The translations under genes were made by a program, and so were the position numbers. Positions 6,805 through 6,881 of a DNA stretch of 6,881 nt are shown here, piece after piece. The stretch is from Paracoccaceae bacterium (lineage in GTDB: Bacteria > Pseudomonadota > Alphaproteobacteria > Rhodobacterales > Rhodobacteraceae), in assembly GCA_023260935.1 (NCBI GenBank), contig JALQTL010000104.1:1-6881 (forward strand), given 5' to 3'. How positions within the stretch are numbered: the first letter of the stretch is position 1; each line of letters starts with the position of its first letter. The notes beneath the pieces were generated by a model, which saw only the letters and a list, made by a program, of their open reading frames with translations, was not told where the DNA came from and made no database searches.

Positions 6805-6881
6805 TTAGCTGCACCCGCTGGTGCCGCCGCAGGTGTTGCACTTCATGCAGGTGCCGTTGCGCACCAGCGTATAGTTGCCGC
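6805..6881 (-). CDS. nrdJ: Vitamin B12-dependent ribonucleotide reductase, C-terminal fragment (runs off right edge)
   Basis: The minus strand encodes 24 complete codons before a TAA at 6807-6805: GNYTLVRNGTCMKCNTC followed by GGTSGCS. This cysteine-rich tail (CxxCxxC then a C five residues later, near the stop) closely matches the C-terminus of class II, adenosylcobalamin-dependent ribonucleotide reductases of alphaproteobacteria. These enzymes reduce ribonucleotides to deoxyribonucleotides in the cytoplasm without needing oxygen. Cysteines in the C-terminal tail of such enzymes are known or proposed to pass reducing power to the active site. Only about 25 residues lie in the window, so the catalytic domain cannot be checked. 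The gene converges on the transglutaminase unit and is separated from it by the shared terminator; a functional link is not implied. Another protein with a similar cysteine tail cannot be wholly excluded, but the match to nrdJ is distinctive. Confidence 0.85.
   Translation of the reverse strand, partial: GNYTLVRNGTCMKCNTCGGTSGCS

Noticed and set aside
6793..6806. Small 5-bp hairpin (AAGCC, loop TCGG, GGCTT) overlapping the nrdJ stop codon
   Set aside because: The stem is short and has no U tract on the nrdJ strand; it is likely chance beside the much stronger hairpin at 6752-6777.

Overview
The window is high-G+C DNA with strong G/C bias at third codon positions. It looks like an alphaproteobacterium of the Rhodobacteraceae type. 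This rests on the protein sequences (the cysteine-rich C-terminus of a B12-dependent ribonucleotide reductase and the makeup of the three large genes) and on codon use. It is a judgement by eye, not a database result.

Layout: (1) Positions 1-114, minus strand, hold the N-terminus of a zinc-dependent alcohol dehydrogenase that runs off the left edge. (2) Positions 125-6720, plus strand, hold three tightly packed genes that probably form one transcription unit. The first is a large protein joining a transglutaminase-like domain to a DUF2126 putative amidoligase. The second is a fusion of a circularly permuted ATP-grasp domain and an alpha-E domain. The third is a smaller transglutaminase-like protein. 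Gaps between them are 7 and 4 bases. (3) Positions 6721-6804 are a short intergenic stretch with a strong symmetric hairpin, probably a two-way terminator. (4) Positions 6805-6881, minus strand, hold the last codons of nrdJ, which runs off the right edge.

The three plus-strand genes form a widespread but poorly characterised set. Comparative genomics has proposed that it makes or attaches a peptide-like product: ATP-dependent ligases (ATP-grasp and the GS/GCS-like DUF2126 domain) form amide bonds, while transglutaminase-like papain-fold proteins cleave or transfer them. Alpha-E has no established activity. Both transglutaminase domains here keep Cys-His-Asp triads. The Anbu proteasome-like peptidase often linked to this set is not next to it here.

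The most unusual point is the left end. The first gene lacks roughly the first 45-50 residues expected of its family and starts abruptly at a conserved HFVNHQQDP-type segment. Its ATG lies only 10 bases from the divergent dehydrogenase start, and no ribosome binding site is visible for it. This suggests a rearrangement, a deletion or an assembly join.
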